A model generated the notes under the pieces. That model ran no database searches, was not told the DNA's origin, and saw only the letters and a list, made by a program, of their open reading frames with translations. A program made the translations under genes and the position numbers. This document shows positions 1 to 8,631 of a stretch of 64,000 nt of DNA, piece by piece; the first letter of the stretch is position 1, and each line of letters opens with the position of its first letter. The stretch is from assembly GCF_028994805.1 (NCBI RefSeq), contig NZ_JAJQQP010000002.1, positions 1 to 64,000 on the forward strand, in the 5' to 3' direction. Origin of the DNA: Promicromonospora iranensis (GTDB lineage Bacteria; Actinomycetota; Actinomycetes; Actinomycetales; Cellulomonadaceae).

Positions 1-134
1 CGGACCATCTTCTCCAGCGCGCGGCTGGTGGCTTCCTCGGCATCGATCCCGGGCACGCGGGCCGCGACCGAACGCACGACGTTGGGACGATGCACGACCC
101 AGTCGTCAATCCGCAGTGCGCGCGCCGCCGTCAT
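1..134 (-). CDS. Partial hypothetical protein (N-terminus only)
   Basis: The first 44 codons of a minus-strand gene run off the left edge of the window. The reading frame begins with ATG at 134 and reads MTAARALRIDDWVVHRPN onward, ending at the edge in ...ALEKMV. A GGGAGGGGG ribosome binding site lies about 8 nt before the ATG, and a hairpin (145-181) buries part of it. Strong codon bias (G or C in nearly all third positions) supports it as real. The fragment is too short to name a family; no domain is recognised. Confidence 0.55.
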   Translation of the reverse strand, partial: MTAARALRIDDWVVHRPNVVRSVAARVPGIDAEEATSRALEKMV

Positions 135-144
135 CCGGGTGCCC

Positions 145-181
145 CCTCCCGATCCGCGATAATTCCACCGCGATCGGGAGG
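145..181 (-). promoter_or_regulatory. Leader hairpin or operator covering a ribosome binding site
   Basis: On the minus strand, CCTCCCGATCGCG pairs with CGCGGATCGGGAGG across a loop containing GGAATTAT (13 pairs with one bulged base). The 3' arm contains the GGGAGG ribosome binding site of the gene starting at 134, so the RNA form would hide it. The same symmetry could be a DNA operator. A second 14-bp palindrome, GTGCGT-CA-ACGCAC, is at 203-216 just upstream. Function is inferred. Confidence 0.45.
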
Positions 182-292
182 ACGCACGACGAATCGCACG
201 ATGTGCGTCAACGCACGGATTGGTCGGTAAACGGTGCTTTCTGCGTTCCCCGCGGAGCCCCGGCCGAGGTCCGGGGCCCGGGGGAGCGTCAG

Positions 293-811
293 TCAGCGCA
301 CGCGTCGGCGCAGCACCACACCGCGGAGGAACGCAGCCTGGCCGGCGTGCTGCATGTCGTCGTTGACGACGCTGACCAGCCGGACGCCGAGGGTGACCGG
401 CGGGTCCCACGACCCGTCGACCACCCGGTCGAGATCGTCGTCGGACAGGGTGCTCAGGTACCGGGCCGTGCGCTCGTGCACCGCGTCGTGGTAGCCCGTG
501 AGGAGGTCACCCGAGGGCACGCGGACGGCGGAGACCTCGTCGGCGTCGTGCCCGTAGCCGGTCTCCTCGGCCGGGAACGGCAGCCCGAACCTGCGGTCCC
601 AGCCGTCGTCCGACCAGACCTGGCTGGTGCCCGCGGCATCGGCGACGTGGTCGTCCTGGACCCGAGTCAGGTGCCAGACCAGCCATGCGACGGAGTTCGC
701 GTCCTCGTCGACACGGAACGCGAGCTCGTCACCCGACAGCCCGAGGACCGAGCTGTGCACCGCCTCCTTGATCCGGCCGAACGCGTCCGTGAGCAGATCC
801 GTACCGCGCAT
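293..811 (-). CDS. DinB family protein (DUF664-type)
   Basis: The 172-residue product begins MRGTDLLTDAFGRIKEAV and has the four-helix DinB layout, with metal-ligand type histidines in AWLVWHLTRVQDDH (second helix) and in DDMQHAGQAAFLRGVV (C-terminal helix). DinB/DUF664 proteins of actinobacteria are mycothiol-dependent or metal-binding enzymes of mostly unknown substrate. The start at 811 is chosen because AGGAGGG lies 8 nt upstream; an in-frame upstream extension to 862 has no site and is not convincing. It sits alone between the partial gene on its left and phoX on its right, same strand as both. The exact reaction cannot be told. Confidence 0.82.
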   Translation of the reverse strand: MRGTDLLTDAFGRIKEAVHSSVLGLSGDELAFRVDEDANSVAWLVWHLTRVQDDHVADAAGTSQVWSDDGWDRRFGLPFPAEETGYGHDADEVSAVRVPSGDLLTGYHDAVHERTARYLSTLSDDDLDRVVDGSWDPPVTLGVRLVSVVNDDMQHAGQAAFLRGVVLRRRVR

Positions 812-881
812 AGCGATTCCCTCCTGTGCCTCGGCGTCCTCGCCACGATGCCACGGCGCCACCGGGCTCGCCCGCGAAGGG

Positions 882-2762
882 CTAGGCGCCGACCACGCCG
901 CCGTCCTCCCGGGTGATGACGATCGTGGCGGACCGCGGGCGTCCGGTCAGGCTGTAGTCGGGCCAGCTCGAGCTGGCCCGCGGGTTCTCGGGGGTGCCCG
1001 AGTCTCCGGGGTGCTGGATGTTGACGAACAGGGACCGGCCGTCCGGGGCGGCCGTGATGCCGGTGATCTCGCAGCGCGGGGGACCGACCAGGAACCGGCG
1101 GATGTCGCCCCGCTCGGTGTCGGCCACGAGCATCTGGTTGTTCTGGTCGACGCCATCGACCTGCGGCTGGGCGCCGTCGGTCAGGATCCAGAGCCGCCCC
1201 ACGGCGTCGAACCACAGCCCGTCCGGTGAGCCGAACGCCTGGTCCGGCGGGACCGTGGCACCGCTGGCCTCGTCGCCGGCGAGCAGGAAGATGTCCCAGT
1301 CGAACCGCACCGCGCTCGGGTCGCTGTTCTCGTCGATCTTCATGATGTGACCGAACCGGTTGTTCAGCCGCGGGTTCGCCGCGTCCACGGACTCGGTGCG
1401 GGCCGTGTTGTTGGTGCAGGTGAAGTAGACGGCGCCCGTGCGCGGCTGGACGGTGCACCACTCCGGCCGGTCCATCGGCGTCGCGCCCACCGCGTCGGCG
1501 GCGAGGCGCGTGTGGACTAGCACCTCGGCCTGGTCCGCGAAGCCGTCGGCCGCGGTCAGGCCCGGCTCCCCATGGACCAGCGGCAGCCACCGGCCGCGAC
1601 CGTCCTCGTCGAACCGGGCGACGTACAGCGTGCCCTCATCGAGCGGGCTCCGCCCGGCCCGGCGGGCCTTCGCGATCGGCTCCGCGCCCACGAACTTGTA
1701 GAAGTAGTCGAACTGCGTGTCGTCGCCCATGTACACGACGGCCTCGCCGCGCCGCCCCCGGACGACGACGGCGTTCTCGTGCTCCATCCGGCCCAGCGCG
1801 GTCCGCTTCTTCGGCGTCGACCGCGGGTCGAAGGGATCGACCTCCACCACCCAGCCGAAGCGGTTGAACTCGTTCGGCTCGGTCCGCATGTCGAAGCGGC
1901 TCTCGGTGGTGTACCAGGGGTACGGGCTCTCGGAGCCGATGCCGTAGCGCTCCTCGACCGATCCGGCCGGCGGCGGCTGTTCGCCGTAGTAGAAGTACTT
2001 GTTGATCGTCTCCTCGCACGTCAGGTACGTGTCCCACGGGGTGGGGCCGCTGGCGCAGTTGTTCAGCGTGCCCAGCACCCGTACGCCCTCGGGGTCCGCG
2101 CCGGTGCGCATCAGCGGGTGACCCGCGGCAGGGCCGGTGATCTCGATCGGCGTGGTCATGGTCACCCGGCGGGCGAACCTCGACTCCGCGACCTGCCACC
2201 CGCCGTCGCGGTCCTGCTCCACCTGGATGACCGAGACGCCGTGGGCGGCCATCGACTTGGCGGTCTTCTCCGGGGACCAGGAGGCCCGGCCGTCCGTGTG
2301 CAGCAGGTTCTCGGTGGTGGCCTCGTGGTTGACGCAGAGCAGGCCCGAGCGGCGGTCCCGGAGCGGGAAGAACCACATGCCGTCGTGGTGGTCCCCGGCC
2401 TGCTGCGCCTGGTCGGCCGCGGTGTTGCTCGCGTCCTCGGCGAAGGCCGGCCCGGAGGGGACGATCGGGTGGCCCCAGGGGTAGAGCACCTGGTAGCGGT
2501 AGCCGGGCGGCAGCACGACCGCGTCGGCAGTGCTGGGCGCGACGGCGGGGAAGCCGAGCAGCGGCCGCCCTCCGCCGCGGCCCGAGCTCTCCGCGACACC
2601 TTCCATGGCACCCTCTACGACACCGGCCGCGGCGGACGGCGCCTGGACCCCGAAGAACGCCGCCGCGGCGGTGGCCAGGCCGCCGGCCATCGCGGTCCGG
2701 CGGGACAGACGGAGCTCGGCGAGCTCGGAGATCGACGGCGGACGGGGCGTGTCGGCGTTCAC
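882..2762 (-). CDS. phoX: Tat-exported PhoX-family alkaline phosphatase (DUF839)
   Basis: 626 residues. The N-terminus carries a twin-arginine signal, LRLSRRTAMAGGLATAAAAF, followed by an alanine-rich cleavage region, so the protein is folded before export. The mature part matches the PhoX/DUF839 fold: PPGYRYQVLYPWGHP near the start, NHEATTENLL, LTCEETIN, and the C-terminal FTCTNN and GLWFDAVGRLWILTDG stretches. PhoX enzymes hydrolyse phosphoesters outside the membrane using Ca and Fe cofactors to release phosphate. GTG at 2762 is preferred (GGAG 6 nt upstream); a TTG four codons earlier is possible. A 7-bp palindrome (2786-2800, GGCCGCT-G-AGCGGCC) lies just upstream and could be an operator. 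A second secreted phosphoesterase is at 61599-63437. Confidence 0.9.
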   Translation of the reverse strand: MNADTPRPPSISELAELRLSRRTAMAGGLATAAAAFFGVQAPSAAAGVVEGAMEGVAESSGRGGGRPLLGFPAVAPSTADAVVLPPGYRYQVLYPWGHPIVPSGPAFAEDASNTAADQAQQAGDHHDGMWFFPLRDRRSGLLCVNHEATTENLLHTDGRASWSPEKTAKSMAAHGVSVIQVEQDRDGGWQVAESRFARRVTMTTPIEITGPAAGHPLMRTGADPEGVRVLGTLNNCASGPTPWDTYLTCEETINKYFYYGEQPPPAGSVEERYGIGSESPYPWYTTESRFDMRTEPNEFNRFGWVVEVDPFDPRSTPKKRTALGRMEHENAVVVRGRRGEAVVYMGDDTQFDYFYKFVGAEPIAKARRAGRSPLDEGTLYVARFDEDGRGRWLPLVHGEPGLTAADGFADQAEVLVHTRLAADAVGATPMDRPEWCTVQPRTGAVYFTCTNNTARTESVDAANPRLNNRFGHIMKIDENSDPSAVRFDWDIFLLAGDEASGATVPPDQAFGSPDGLWFDAVGRLWILTDGAQPQVDGVDQNNQMLVADTERGDIRRFLVGPPRCEITGITAAPDGRSLFVNIQHPGDSGTPENPRASSSWPDYSLTGRPRSATIVITREDGGVVGA

Positions 2763-2899
2763 GGAAGGCTCCAACCCTGGATGCGGGCCGCTGAGCGGCC
2801 GGGACGCGTGCCACCGTAGGTAGCCGAGATGGCCGGGTCCTCACACCCACGTGAACGACGGCGAAAGACGGCGGAGGCCGCCCCGCGACCGCCGCGGGC

Positions 2900-3925
2900 T
2901 CAGCCGCCGGACAGGTTGATCAGCACCTTGCTGCTGTCCGGGCCCGCGGCCGCGGCGAGCGCCTCGGCCGCCTGCTCGATGTCGAAGCGGTGCGTGACCA
3001 CCGCGGACACGTCCAGCCCGTCGCGCAGGGCGACAAGGGCGTCACTGATCTCCTCGACGAACCGGTAGGCCCCGACCCACGTGATCTCGCGCGTGACGAG
3101 GTCACCGAGGGCGGCGGGTGCCGCTGTGCCCGGCAGGTTGCCGACCTGGACGAGCGTGCCGCCCCGTGCCGTGGCGCGTAGCACGCCGCCGAGGGCCGCA
3201 GGTGCGCCGGAGGCCTCGAACACGAGCTCGCAGTCCTCGGGCAGCTGGTCGCCCGAGCCGATGTCGAGGACCCGGTCGGCGCCCAGCTCCTTGGCCACGG
3301 CCAGCGAGGAGGCGGAGAGGTCCGCAGCGACGACCGACGCGGCGCCCGCGTGCTTCGCGGCGGCCACGACGAGGCACCCGATGGGGCCGGCGCCGTTGAC
3401 CAGCACGTCTCGCCCGCGGACGTCGCCCGCGCGGTGCACGGCGTGCAGGGCGACGGCGAGCGGCTCCGCGAGGGCGCCCTGCTCGGTGCTCACGCCGTCC
3501 GGCAGCCGCCGGAGCTGGTGGGCCGGGACGGCTCGCAGCTCGCTGAACCCGCCGTCGGTGTGCGGGTGGAAGGCCGCCGAGCCGAAGTACCGCACCTGCG
3601 AGTGCAGGTTGGTCCGGCCCGCCAGCCGTGCCGGCAGGACCGACCCGTCGGCGGCCTGCGCCGGGTGCACGGTGACGGGCGTCCCCGGCTCCCAGCCGGT
3701 GACCCCCGGGCCGCTCGCGACCACCCGGCCGGCCACCTCGTGGCCGAGCACGAGCGGGTCGCGCAGGACGGCGGTGCCGGAGGCGCCGTTCTTCCAGTAG
3801 GACAGGTCCGACCCGCACACGCCGCCCCACTCCATGGCCACCACCACCTCGCCGTCCCGGGCGACGGGGTCGGGGCGCTCCTCGACCCGCAGGTCGCCGG
3901 CGCCGTGCACGACGACCGCCCTCAT
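2900..3925 (-). CDS. L-idonate 5-dehydrogenase-like zinc dehydrogenase
   Basis: 341 residues of the medium-chain dehydrogenase/reductase superfamily. Visible marks: GVCGSDLSYW (catalytic zinc Cys), GHEVAGRV (second zinc ligand), the NAD-binding turn GAGPIGCLVV and EPLAVALHAVHRAG. The stretch YFGSAAFHPHTDGGFSE is typical of idonate dehydrogenases, which oxidise L-idonate to 5-ketogluconate; another polyol or sugar acid is possible. The structural zinc site with four cysteines is absent, as in that subgroup. The ATG at 3925 overlaps the TGA of the upstream transporter gene (ATGA), so the two are translationally coupled and the enzyme probably acts on what the transporter brings in. Confidence 0.82.
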   Translation of the reverse strand: MRAVVVHGAGDLRVEERPDPVARDGEVVVAMEWGGVCGSDLSYWKNGASGTAVLRDPLVLGHEVAGRVVASGPGVTGWEPGTPVTVHPAQAADGSVLPARLAGRTNLHSQVRYFGSAAFHPHTDGGFSELRAVPAHQLRRLPDGVSTEQGALAEPLAVALHAVHRAGDVRGRDVLVNGAGPIGCLVVAAAKHAGAASVVAADLSASSLAVAKELGADRVLDIGSGDQLPEDCELVFEASGAPAALGGVLRATARGGTLVQVGNLPGTAAPAALGDLVTREITWVGAYRFVEEISDALVALRDGLDVSAVVTHRFDIEQAAEALAAAAGPDSSKVLINLSGG

Positions 3926-5331
3926 GCGGCGTCCTGCAGCTGCACGAGGTCGCGACCCCGGGTCTCGGGAGCGAGCCGTGCGGCGATCAGGGTGATGAGG
4001 GAGTAGACGATGAGCATCGCGGCGATCGGCCACCAGTTGCCGGTGGCGGCGGTGAGCGAGGCAGCGACGACCGGGCCGATGGCGGTGGCGAGGATGCCGC
4101 CGACCTCCTTGGAGAGGGCGAGCTGGGTGAACCGCGTCCGGGCCCCGAAGAGCTCGGCCATGGTGACGCTCTCCAGGGCGAACAGGCCCAGGACGCCGAG
4201 GTTCAGGCCGGCGATCATGCCGAGCATGAGGCCGGTGGTGGTTCCGCTGGTGATCAGCAGCATCATCGGGAAGGCGAAGGCGATGGTGATCAGGGACAGC
4301 GCCGTGTACATCGAGCGCCGGCCGAACCGGTCACCGAGCATGCCGATCACGGGCACGGTGGCGAAGCCGATGATGGAGCCCCACATGATGGCCTCGGTGG
4401 CCAGCGCGCGGTCCATCGCGAGAGTCGTGGCGACGTAGCCGACCAGGAAGGTCTGCACCAGCCCGGAGTTGCCGGCCTGGCCGAACCGCAGGGCCAGCGC
4501 CAGGAAGAAGGCCTTGCCCTTGCGCTGCTTGAGGGCAGCCTGGAGCACGGGCTCCCCGGCCTCTTCGGCGCCGGTCCTGGCCTCGTCCTGGGTGAGCTGC
4601 TCGCGGGAGAGGGCGACGCCGTCCACGACGTCGGCACGGGCCTCGAAGACCGGGCTCTCCTTGACGTTGGTGCGGATCCAGACCGCGAAGATCATCAGCA
4701 CGAAGCTGAGCAGGAACGGCAGCCGCCAGCCCCAGCTGAGGAGCTGCTCCTCGCTGAGCACGGCCAGCAGCAGCGCCCACAGGGCCGACGCCGCCAGCGT
4801 GCCGGAGTTGGTGCCGAGCGACACCAGCGAGGCGACGAGGCCGCGACGTCGGACCGGCGCGTACTCCGCGAGCAGCACCGTCGCACCGGCGATCTCCGCA
4901 CCCGCGCCGAAGCCCTGGACCAGGCGCAGCACGACGAGCAGGATCGGCGCGGTGATGCCGACCATCTGGTACGTCGGCAGCACGCCGATCAGGGTCGTGG
5001 ACACACCCATGAGCGCGACGGTGATGAACAGGACCTTGCGACGACCGAGCCGGTCTCCCATGCGGCCGAAGTAGATGGCGCCCGCCAGGCGCGCCACGTA
5101 GCCGACGCCGTAGGTGGCCATCGCCGCGATCAGGGCGATGGCCGGGCTGACGTCGGGGAAGAAGATCTGGTTGAACACGATCGCCGCCGCCAGCGAGTAC
5201 AGCTGGAAGTCCATGAACTCCATGGCGGTACCGAGCCAGCCCGACACGGCTGCCTTGGTGAGGTCCTTGGTGGACCGGGTGACCGCGTTACCCGAGGGTG
5301 TCGCTGGTGGGGTCATTGCTGTTTCCGCCAT
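3922..5331 (-). CDS. MHS-family (MFS) proton symporter
   Basis: 469 residues with twelve predicted hydrophobic segments. The MFS signature between TM2 and TM3 is seen as GRMGDRLGRRKVLF and repeated in the second half as GMLGDRFGRRSMYT. The layout, including the extended central cytoplasmic loop (about residues 215-260), fits the metabolite:H+ symporter subfamily that takes up shikimate, citrate or osmolytes. Start at 5331 has AAGGAG about 10 nt upstream; an in-frame ATG at 5394 lies upstream of the predicted promoter -10 region logic and is less likely. It is the first gene of an operon with the idonate dehydrogenase-like gene and is divergent from a GntR regulator, suggesting substrate-induced sugar-acid uptake. 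Confidence 0.85.
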   Translation of the reverse strand: MAETAMTPPATPSGNAVTRSTKDLTKAAVSGWLGTAMEFMDFQLYSLAAAIVFNQIFFPDVSPAIALIAAMATYGVGYVARLAGAIYFGRMGDRLGRRKVLFITVALMGVSTTLIGVLPTYQMVGITAPILLVVLRLVQGFGAGAEIAGATVLLAEYAPVRRRGLVASLVSLGTNSGTLAASALWALLLAVLSEEQLLSWGWRLPFLLSFVLMIFAVWIRTNVKESPVFEARADVVDGVALSREQLTQDEARTGAEEAGEPVLQAALKQRKGKAFFLALALRFGQAGNSGLVQTFLVGYVATTLAMDRALATEAIMWGSIIGFATVPVIGMLGDRFGRRSMYTALSLITIAFAFPMMLLITSGTTTGLMLGMIAGLNLGVLGLFALESVTMAELFGARTRFTQLALSKEVGGILATAIGPVVAASLTAATGNWWPIAAMLIVYSLITLIAARLAPETRGRDLVQLQDAA

Positions 5332-5389
5332 TGGAAGAGTGCTCCTTGCTTGACTGACCGCTTGGCTGACGTCGCTGTCGGGAATGCCC

Positions 5390-5447
5390 GTCAACTGATG
5401 TGTGGCAGGTCTTGTATGTAAGCAGCGTCGACAAGGGGTGTCAACTG
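5390..5447 (-). promoter_or_regulatory. Promoter of the transporter-dehydrogenase operon with direct repeats
   Basis: Minus strand: TTGACA (5444-5439), an 18-nt spacer, then TACATA, a near-consensus housekeeping promoter for the MHS transporter gene. GTCAACTG occurs twice, at 5390-5397 and 5440-5447, 50 bp apart, the second overlapping the -35. CTTGTATGTAAG (5411-5422) between them overlaps the -10 and looks like an imperfect GntR-type inverted repeat. These are the natural candidates for operator sites of the divergent GntR regulator; binding is inferred. Confidence 0.55.
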
Positions 5448-5489
5448 TCCGTGGCGTGGAAGAGCGCCGCTTCTGCCTAGACTCCAGCC

Positions 5490-6200
5490 ATGAGGGAAGC
5501 CTCGAACCGATCCAACAGGCGCGTCGTCTACGAGACGCTGCGCCGCAAGGTGCTCACCCTCGAGCTGCCGCCCGGCGCGTCCCTGTCGGAGAACGAGCTG
5601 GCCGCGTCGCTCGGCGTCAGTCGGACGCCGGTGCGCGAGAGCCTGATCCTCCTCGGCGAGGAAGGGCTGGTCAGGGTGTTCCCCAAGGTCGGGTCGTTCG
5701 TGTCGCGCGTCGACGCCGAGCGGGTGGCGGACGCGCAGTTCCTCCGCGAGGCGGTCGAGCTCGCGGCGTTCGACGACATCCCGGAGACGCTCGACCCGGA
5801 GCTGGTCGCCGAGCTGCGCGCCAACCTGGAGCACCAGCGGGAGGCGCGGCTCGACCTCGAGAAGTTCTTCGAGCTCGACGAGGCGTTCCACCACGGCCTC
5901 CTACGCCTCAGCGGGCACGGCAGAGCCTGGTCGACGGTCGTCGCTGCCAAGGGGCACCTGGACCGCGCTCGCCGACTCGGCCTGCACGAGACGAACGGCA
6001 TGGGCCGCTTCGTCGACGAGCACCACTCCATTCTCGACGCGGTGGTCGCGGGCGACACCTCCAGCGCCCGCGACAGCCTGCGGGCCCACCTTCGCGCCGT
6101 GTTCGACGACATCGAGAAGACTCGACAGCGCTCTCCGGAGCTCTTCGCCACGGACGACGGGTCCGTCCCGGTGCGGCGCAGCATCGCCGTCTGGGAGTAG
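5490..6200 (+). CDS. GntR-family (FadR/FCD subgroup) transcriptional regulator
   Basis: 236 residues. Residues about 10-75 are the winged helix-turn-helix of GntR proteins (VYETLRRKVLTLELPPG, LSENELAASLGVSRTPVRE, GLVRVFPKVGSFV). The rest is an all-helical FCD effector domain with metal-ligand type residues in ELDEAFHHGLLRLSG and DEHHSILDAV. FCD regulators commonly bind carboxylates or sugar acids. Divergent from the MHS transporter and idonate dehydrogenase-like genes, so it probably represses that operon. A TAGACT box ends 6 nt before the ATG and no ribosome binding site is present, indicating a leaderless transcript. Confidence 0.88.
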   Translation: MREASNRSNRRVVYETLRRKVLTLELPPGASLSENELAASLGVSRTPVRESLILLGEEGLVRVFPKVGSFVSRVDAERVADAQFLREAVELAAFDDIPETLDPELVAELRANLEHQREARLDLEKFFELDEAFHHGLLRLSGHGRAWSTVVAAKGHLDRARRLGLHETNGMGRFVDEHHSILDAVVAGDTSSARDSLRAHLRAVFDDIEKTRQRSPELFATDDGSVPVRRSIAVWE

Positions 6201-6508
6201 CTGGCCGCGCCCGGCGAGGGCTGTTGGCGCGGACATCGGGCTCCACGTGCCCAGGATCGTGTTGAGCACCTGGCCGACCGGGTGGGCTTGCCAGGTCGAC
6301 GGGTGGCGGACTGGCGGGCATGCCGGCTGCGGTGTGTCGGCCGTGATGTCGCAGTGTCGTGATGTCGCAGTGTCGGGGTGGCGTGGTGTGCCGGTCAGGC
6401 GGGCTTCGGTGGTTGATGGCCCGAGCGGTCGGCGGGTCCGTGGCTGGCGGCTTCGTGGTCGGGTTAGTGCCTCGCAGTTCTGCGGTCGGTCGGGTGCCCC
6501 CGGCGAGG
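6201..6508. other. Intergenic region with a 16-bp tandem duplication
   Basis: This 308-bp gap between two converging genes (GntR regulator ending at 6200, DUF222-HNH gene ending at 6509) contains no convincing gene. GTGATGTCGCAGTGTC is present twice head to tail at 6343-6358 and 6359-6374. Base composition is slightly less biased than in coding sequence. No clear terminator hairpin was found. Confidence 0.5.
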
Positions 6509-8374
6509 TTAGGCGGCTTCGGCTTCGAGCGGGGGTGGGGCTTCGAGGGCGTCGGGCAGGGTGATGCGGTGTCCGCGGGCGTCGGTGAAGGCCCACCCGG
6601 TCTCGATCAGGGCACCCGGGACGGTGCCGCCCGTGGTGGTGCCGGTGGTGGTGGTGGGGCTGTCGGTGGTGGTGCCCGTGTCGGTGGGTTTGCCGGTCCA
6701 GTGCATGGTGATGCCTTGGGTGTCGACGAGCTGGTGGTGGTACCAGCACAGCAACGCACTGTTGGACACGGAGGTGTTTCCGCCGTGGGCCCAGTGGGTG
6801 ATCGCGTGGTGGACCTCGCACCGTGATGGTGGTTGGTCGCATCCGGGGAAGACGCAGTGCTGGTCTCTGGCGATCACGGCTCGTCGCATCTGTCCGGTGA
6901 CGGTGCGTTGTGCGCGGCCGACGTCCAGGACGGCGCCGTCGGGGCCGAACACGATCCGAGTGACCGCACTGTCGCAGGCCAGACGGCGCAGGAGTGCCCG
7001 GGGTGCGCGGTCACCGGTCTCGGTGAACACCGGGCCACCACCGGACAGGAGCCCGGACACCGTCAGGGCGCCCGCTGGGCCTCTAGTTGCTGGGCCTGCG
7101 GCTGGCGGGTCTGCGTTCGTCGGAGCCAGACCCGTACTCGCGCCCGGTGCACCTGCACCTGCACCTGTGCTTGTGCCTGCGCTTGTGCCTGCGCTTGAGC
7201 GGGGTGCTTCTGCGCCGGTCGCTCGGCCGGGTGTGCGGCTTGGTGTTGTGCGGCCTGGTCGTGCTTGTCCGCAGGTCAGGCACAAGCCTTCGCGGGTACG
7301 GGTGGCCTGGGCGACCAGCTCGGTCCAGGACACCGTGACATTCAGGTGCGGTGGGATCGCCGCACCCGGGGAGGCCTGGTTCGTGTCGAGCACCACCCGG
7401 GCGACGTCCGCCAGGCCCTGTGCCCGGCGTTGCGTCGAGGTACGCGTGTCCTCCGCTGACGGGGCGCCGAGGATCGCGTTGATCGCTGCGGTGACCAGGA
7501 GGCCGTGTTCGTCGGTCAGGAAGCCTGCGAGGTGGTAGCCGCCGAAGGTTTTGGCCAGGTCGAGGAACTCGCCCAGAGCTGCTTTGTCGTCATCCACGTC
7601 GTCGGTGTCGGGGTCGGTGATCGTCGCGAACCGGCGTGCCACGATCCGGAACTGGTCCGCGTTCAACGAACCCGCCTCCCGCAGGACCAGACCCTCACCC
7701 GTGACCAGCGTCCCGTCCGTGACCGCGTCCTCCAACACTCGCGTGATGAGCTGACGGGTGTGCTCCCCGTCGGGGTCCTGGGCCGGGTCGGGGAAGTCGA
7801 CCGGCACGGTCTGCACGAACGCCTCCGGGGTGGTCCGCTCACCCGTGCGGGTGTCGATCAGCCACGCCAACGCATCGGTGCGGGTCTCGCTGGTCGGTGC
7901 GACCTTGGTCATCACACGGGCATGGTCCGCACCGAGGGCGCCCGCGACCAGGCCTTCCCGCGTCCCAGGAAGCGCCGTGGCCAGGCGGCGGGCCATCGTC
8001 ATGTCCTTACCCGCCGTCACCGCAGAGATACCTTCCCGGATCCGCAGCCAGGTGGTGAACGCCCGCGCCATCCCGCCCGAGCGCCAGGACCCGTCCGCCT
8101 CGATCCTCGACAGCAACGTGTACCGGACTCCGTCGAGGCGGCCGGTCAAGCGGCGGATCCGGGTGTGCGCCTCCATCAGCCGGCCCACAGTCGGCGCGTC
8201 CCACCCGTCCAACACCTCCGGATCGGTCAGGACCGCGAGCTCGTCCATCACATTCTCGAACCGGGCCAGCGCACCCTCGATCGACTCAGCAGGCAGGCCA
8301 GGGCCGGGAACACCATCCGTCGACGTCGACTGCTCCACCGGACCCCACCCCCCCTCGCCGCCTCTAGTACTCAC
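6509..8374 (-). CDS. DUF222 and HNH endonuclease domain protein (13E12 repeat type)
   Basis: 621 residues. The N-terminal 350 residues are the DUF222 helical region (LDGVRYTLLSRIEADGSW, ARVMTKVAP, ADQFRIVARR). A Ser/Gly/Ala/Thr-rich linker at roughly 395-450 is encoded by short imperfect repeats (7140-7200). The C-terminus is an HNH nuclease: CVFPGCDQPPSRCEVHH, then NSALLCWYHHQLVD, with CxxC-type zinc knuckles. A Thr/Gly-rich tail follows. Such proteins are abundant in actinobacteria and spread as multi-copy families; their function is unsettled. GTG at 8374 follows a GATAAT box by 15 nt; an ATG at 8413 in the same frame lies upstream of that box and is unlikely. Confidence 0.85.
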   Translation of the reverse strand: MSTRGGEGGWGPVEQSTSTDGVPGPGLPAESIEGALARFENVMDELAVLTDPEVLDGWDAPTVGRLMEAHTRIRRLTGRLDGVRYTLLSRIEADGSWRSGGMARAFTTWLRIREGISAVTAGKDMTMARRLATALPGTREGLVAGALGADHARVMTKVAPTSETRTDALAWLIDTRTGERTTPEAFVQTVPVDFPDPAQDPDGEHTRQLITRVLEDAVTDGTLVTGEGLVLREAGSLNADQFRIVARRFATITDPDTDDVDDDKAALGEFLDLAKTFGGYHLAGFLTDEHGLLVTAAINAILGAPSAEDTRTSTQRRAQGLADVARVVLDTNQASPGAAIPPHLNVTVSWTELVAQATRTREGLCLTCGQARPGRTTPSRTPGRATGAEAPRSSAGTSAGTSTGAGAGAPGASTGLAPTNADPPAAGPATRGPAGALTVSGLLSGGGPVFTETGDRAPRALLRRLACDSAVTRIVFGPDGAVLDVGRAQRTVTGQMRRAVIARDQHCVFPGCDQPPSRCEVHHAITHWAHGGNTSVSNSALLCWYHHQLVDTQGITMHWTGKPTDTGTTTDSPTTTTGTTTGGTVPGALIETGWAFTDARGHRITLPDALEAPPPLEAEAA

Positions 8375-8567
8375 GTCCTCACTGCGTCTATTATCTCGAA
8401 CGCCCGTACGCACTGCACGTCGAAGACCAAATCTGTGGATAACCCTTCACGACCTCGTCGCGACGCCCCGGCCGCCATGCCTCTGCTGAAAGGGACCAGG
8501 AATCCGACGGACGCGGGCCGCTGATCGGGCCCTGGGCGAGCGGTCGCCCGCGCCGACATGCCACCGT

Positions 8568-8601
8568 CCCCGGTCGCACACCCAGCGGTGTGCGACCGGG
8601 G
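8568..8601. terminator. Strong hairpin terminator
   Basis: A perfect 15-bp stem (CCCCGGTCGCACACC with its complement) closes a CAGC tetraloop. It lies 31 bp past the stop of the ABC permease gene (minus strand) and upstream of the DUF222-HNH gene, so it should end the exporter transcript. Confidence 0.75.
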
Positions 8602-8631
8602 ACCACGGTCGAGCGTCGTGTCGGGGTGCTG

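Noticed and set aside
7140..7200. Short repeats resembling a tandem repeat array
   Set aside because: They encode a Thr/Ser/Gly/Ala linker inside the DUF222-HNH gene; simple codon repetition explains them.
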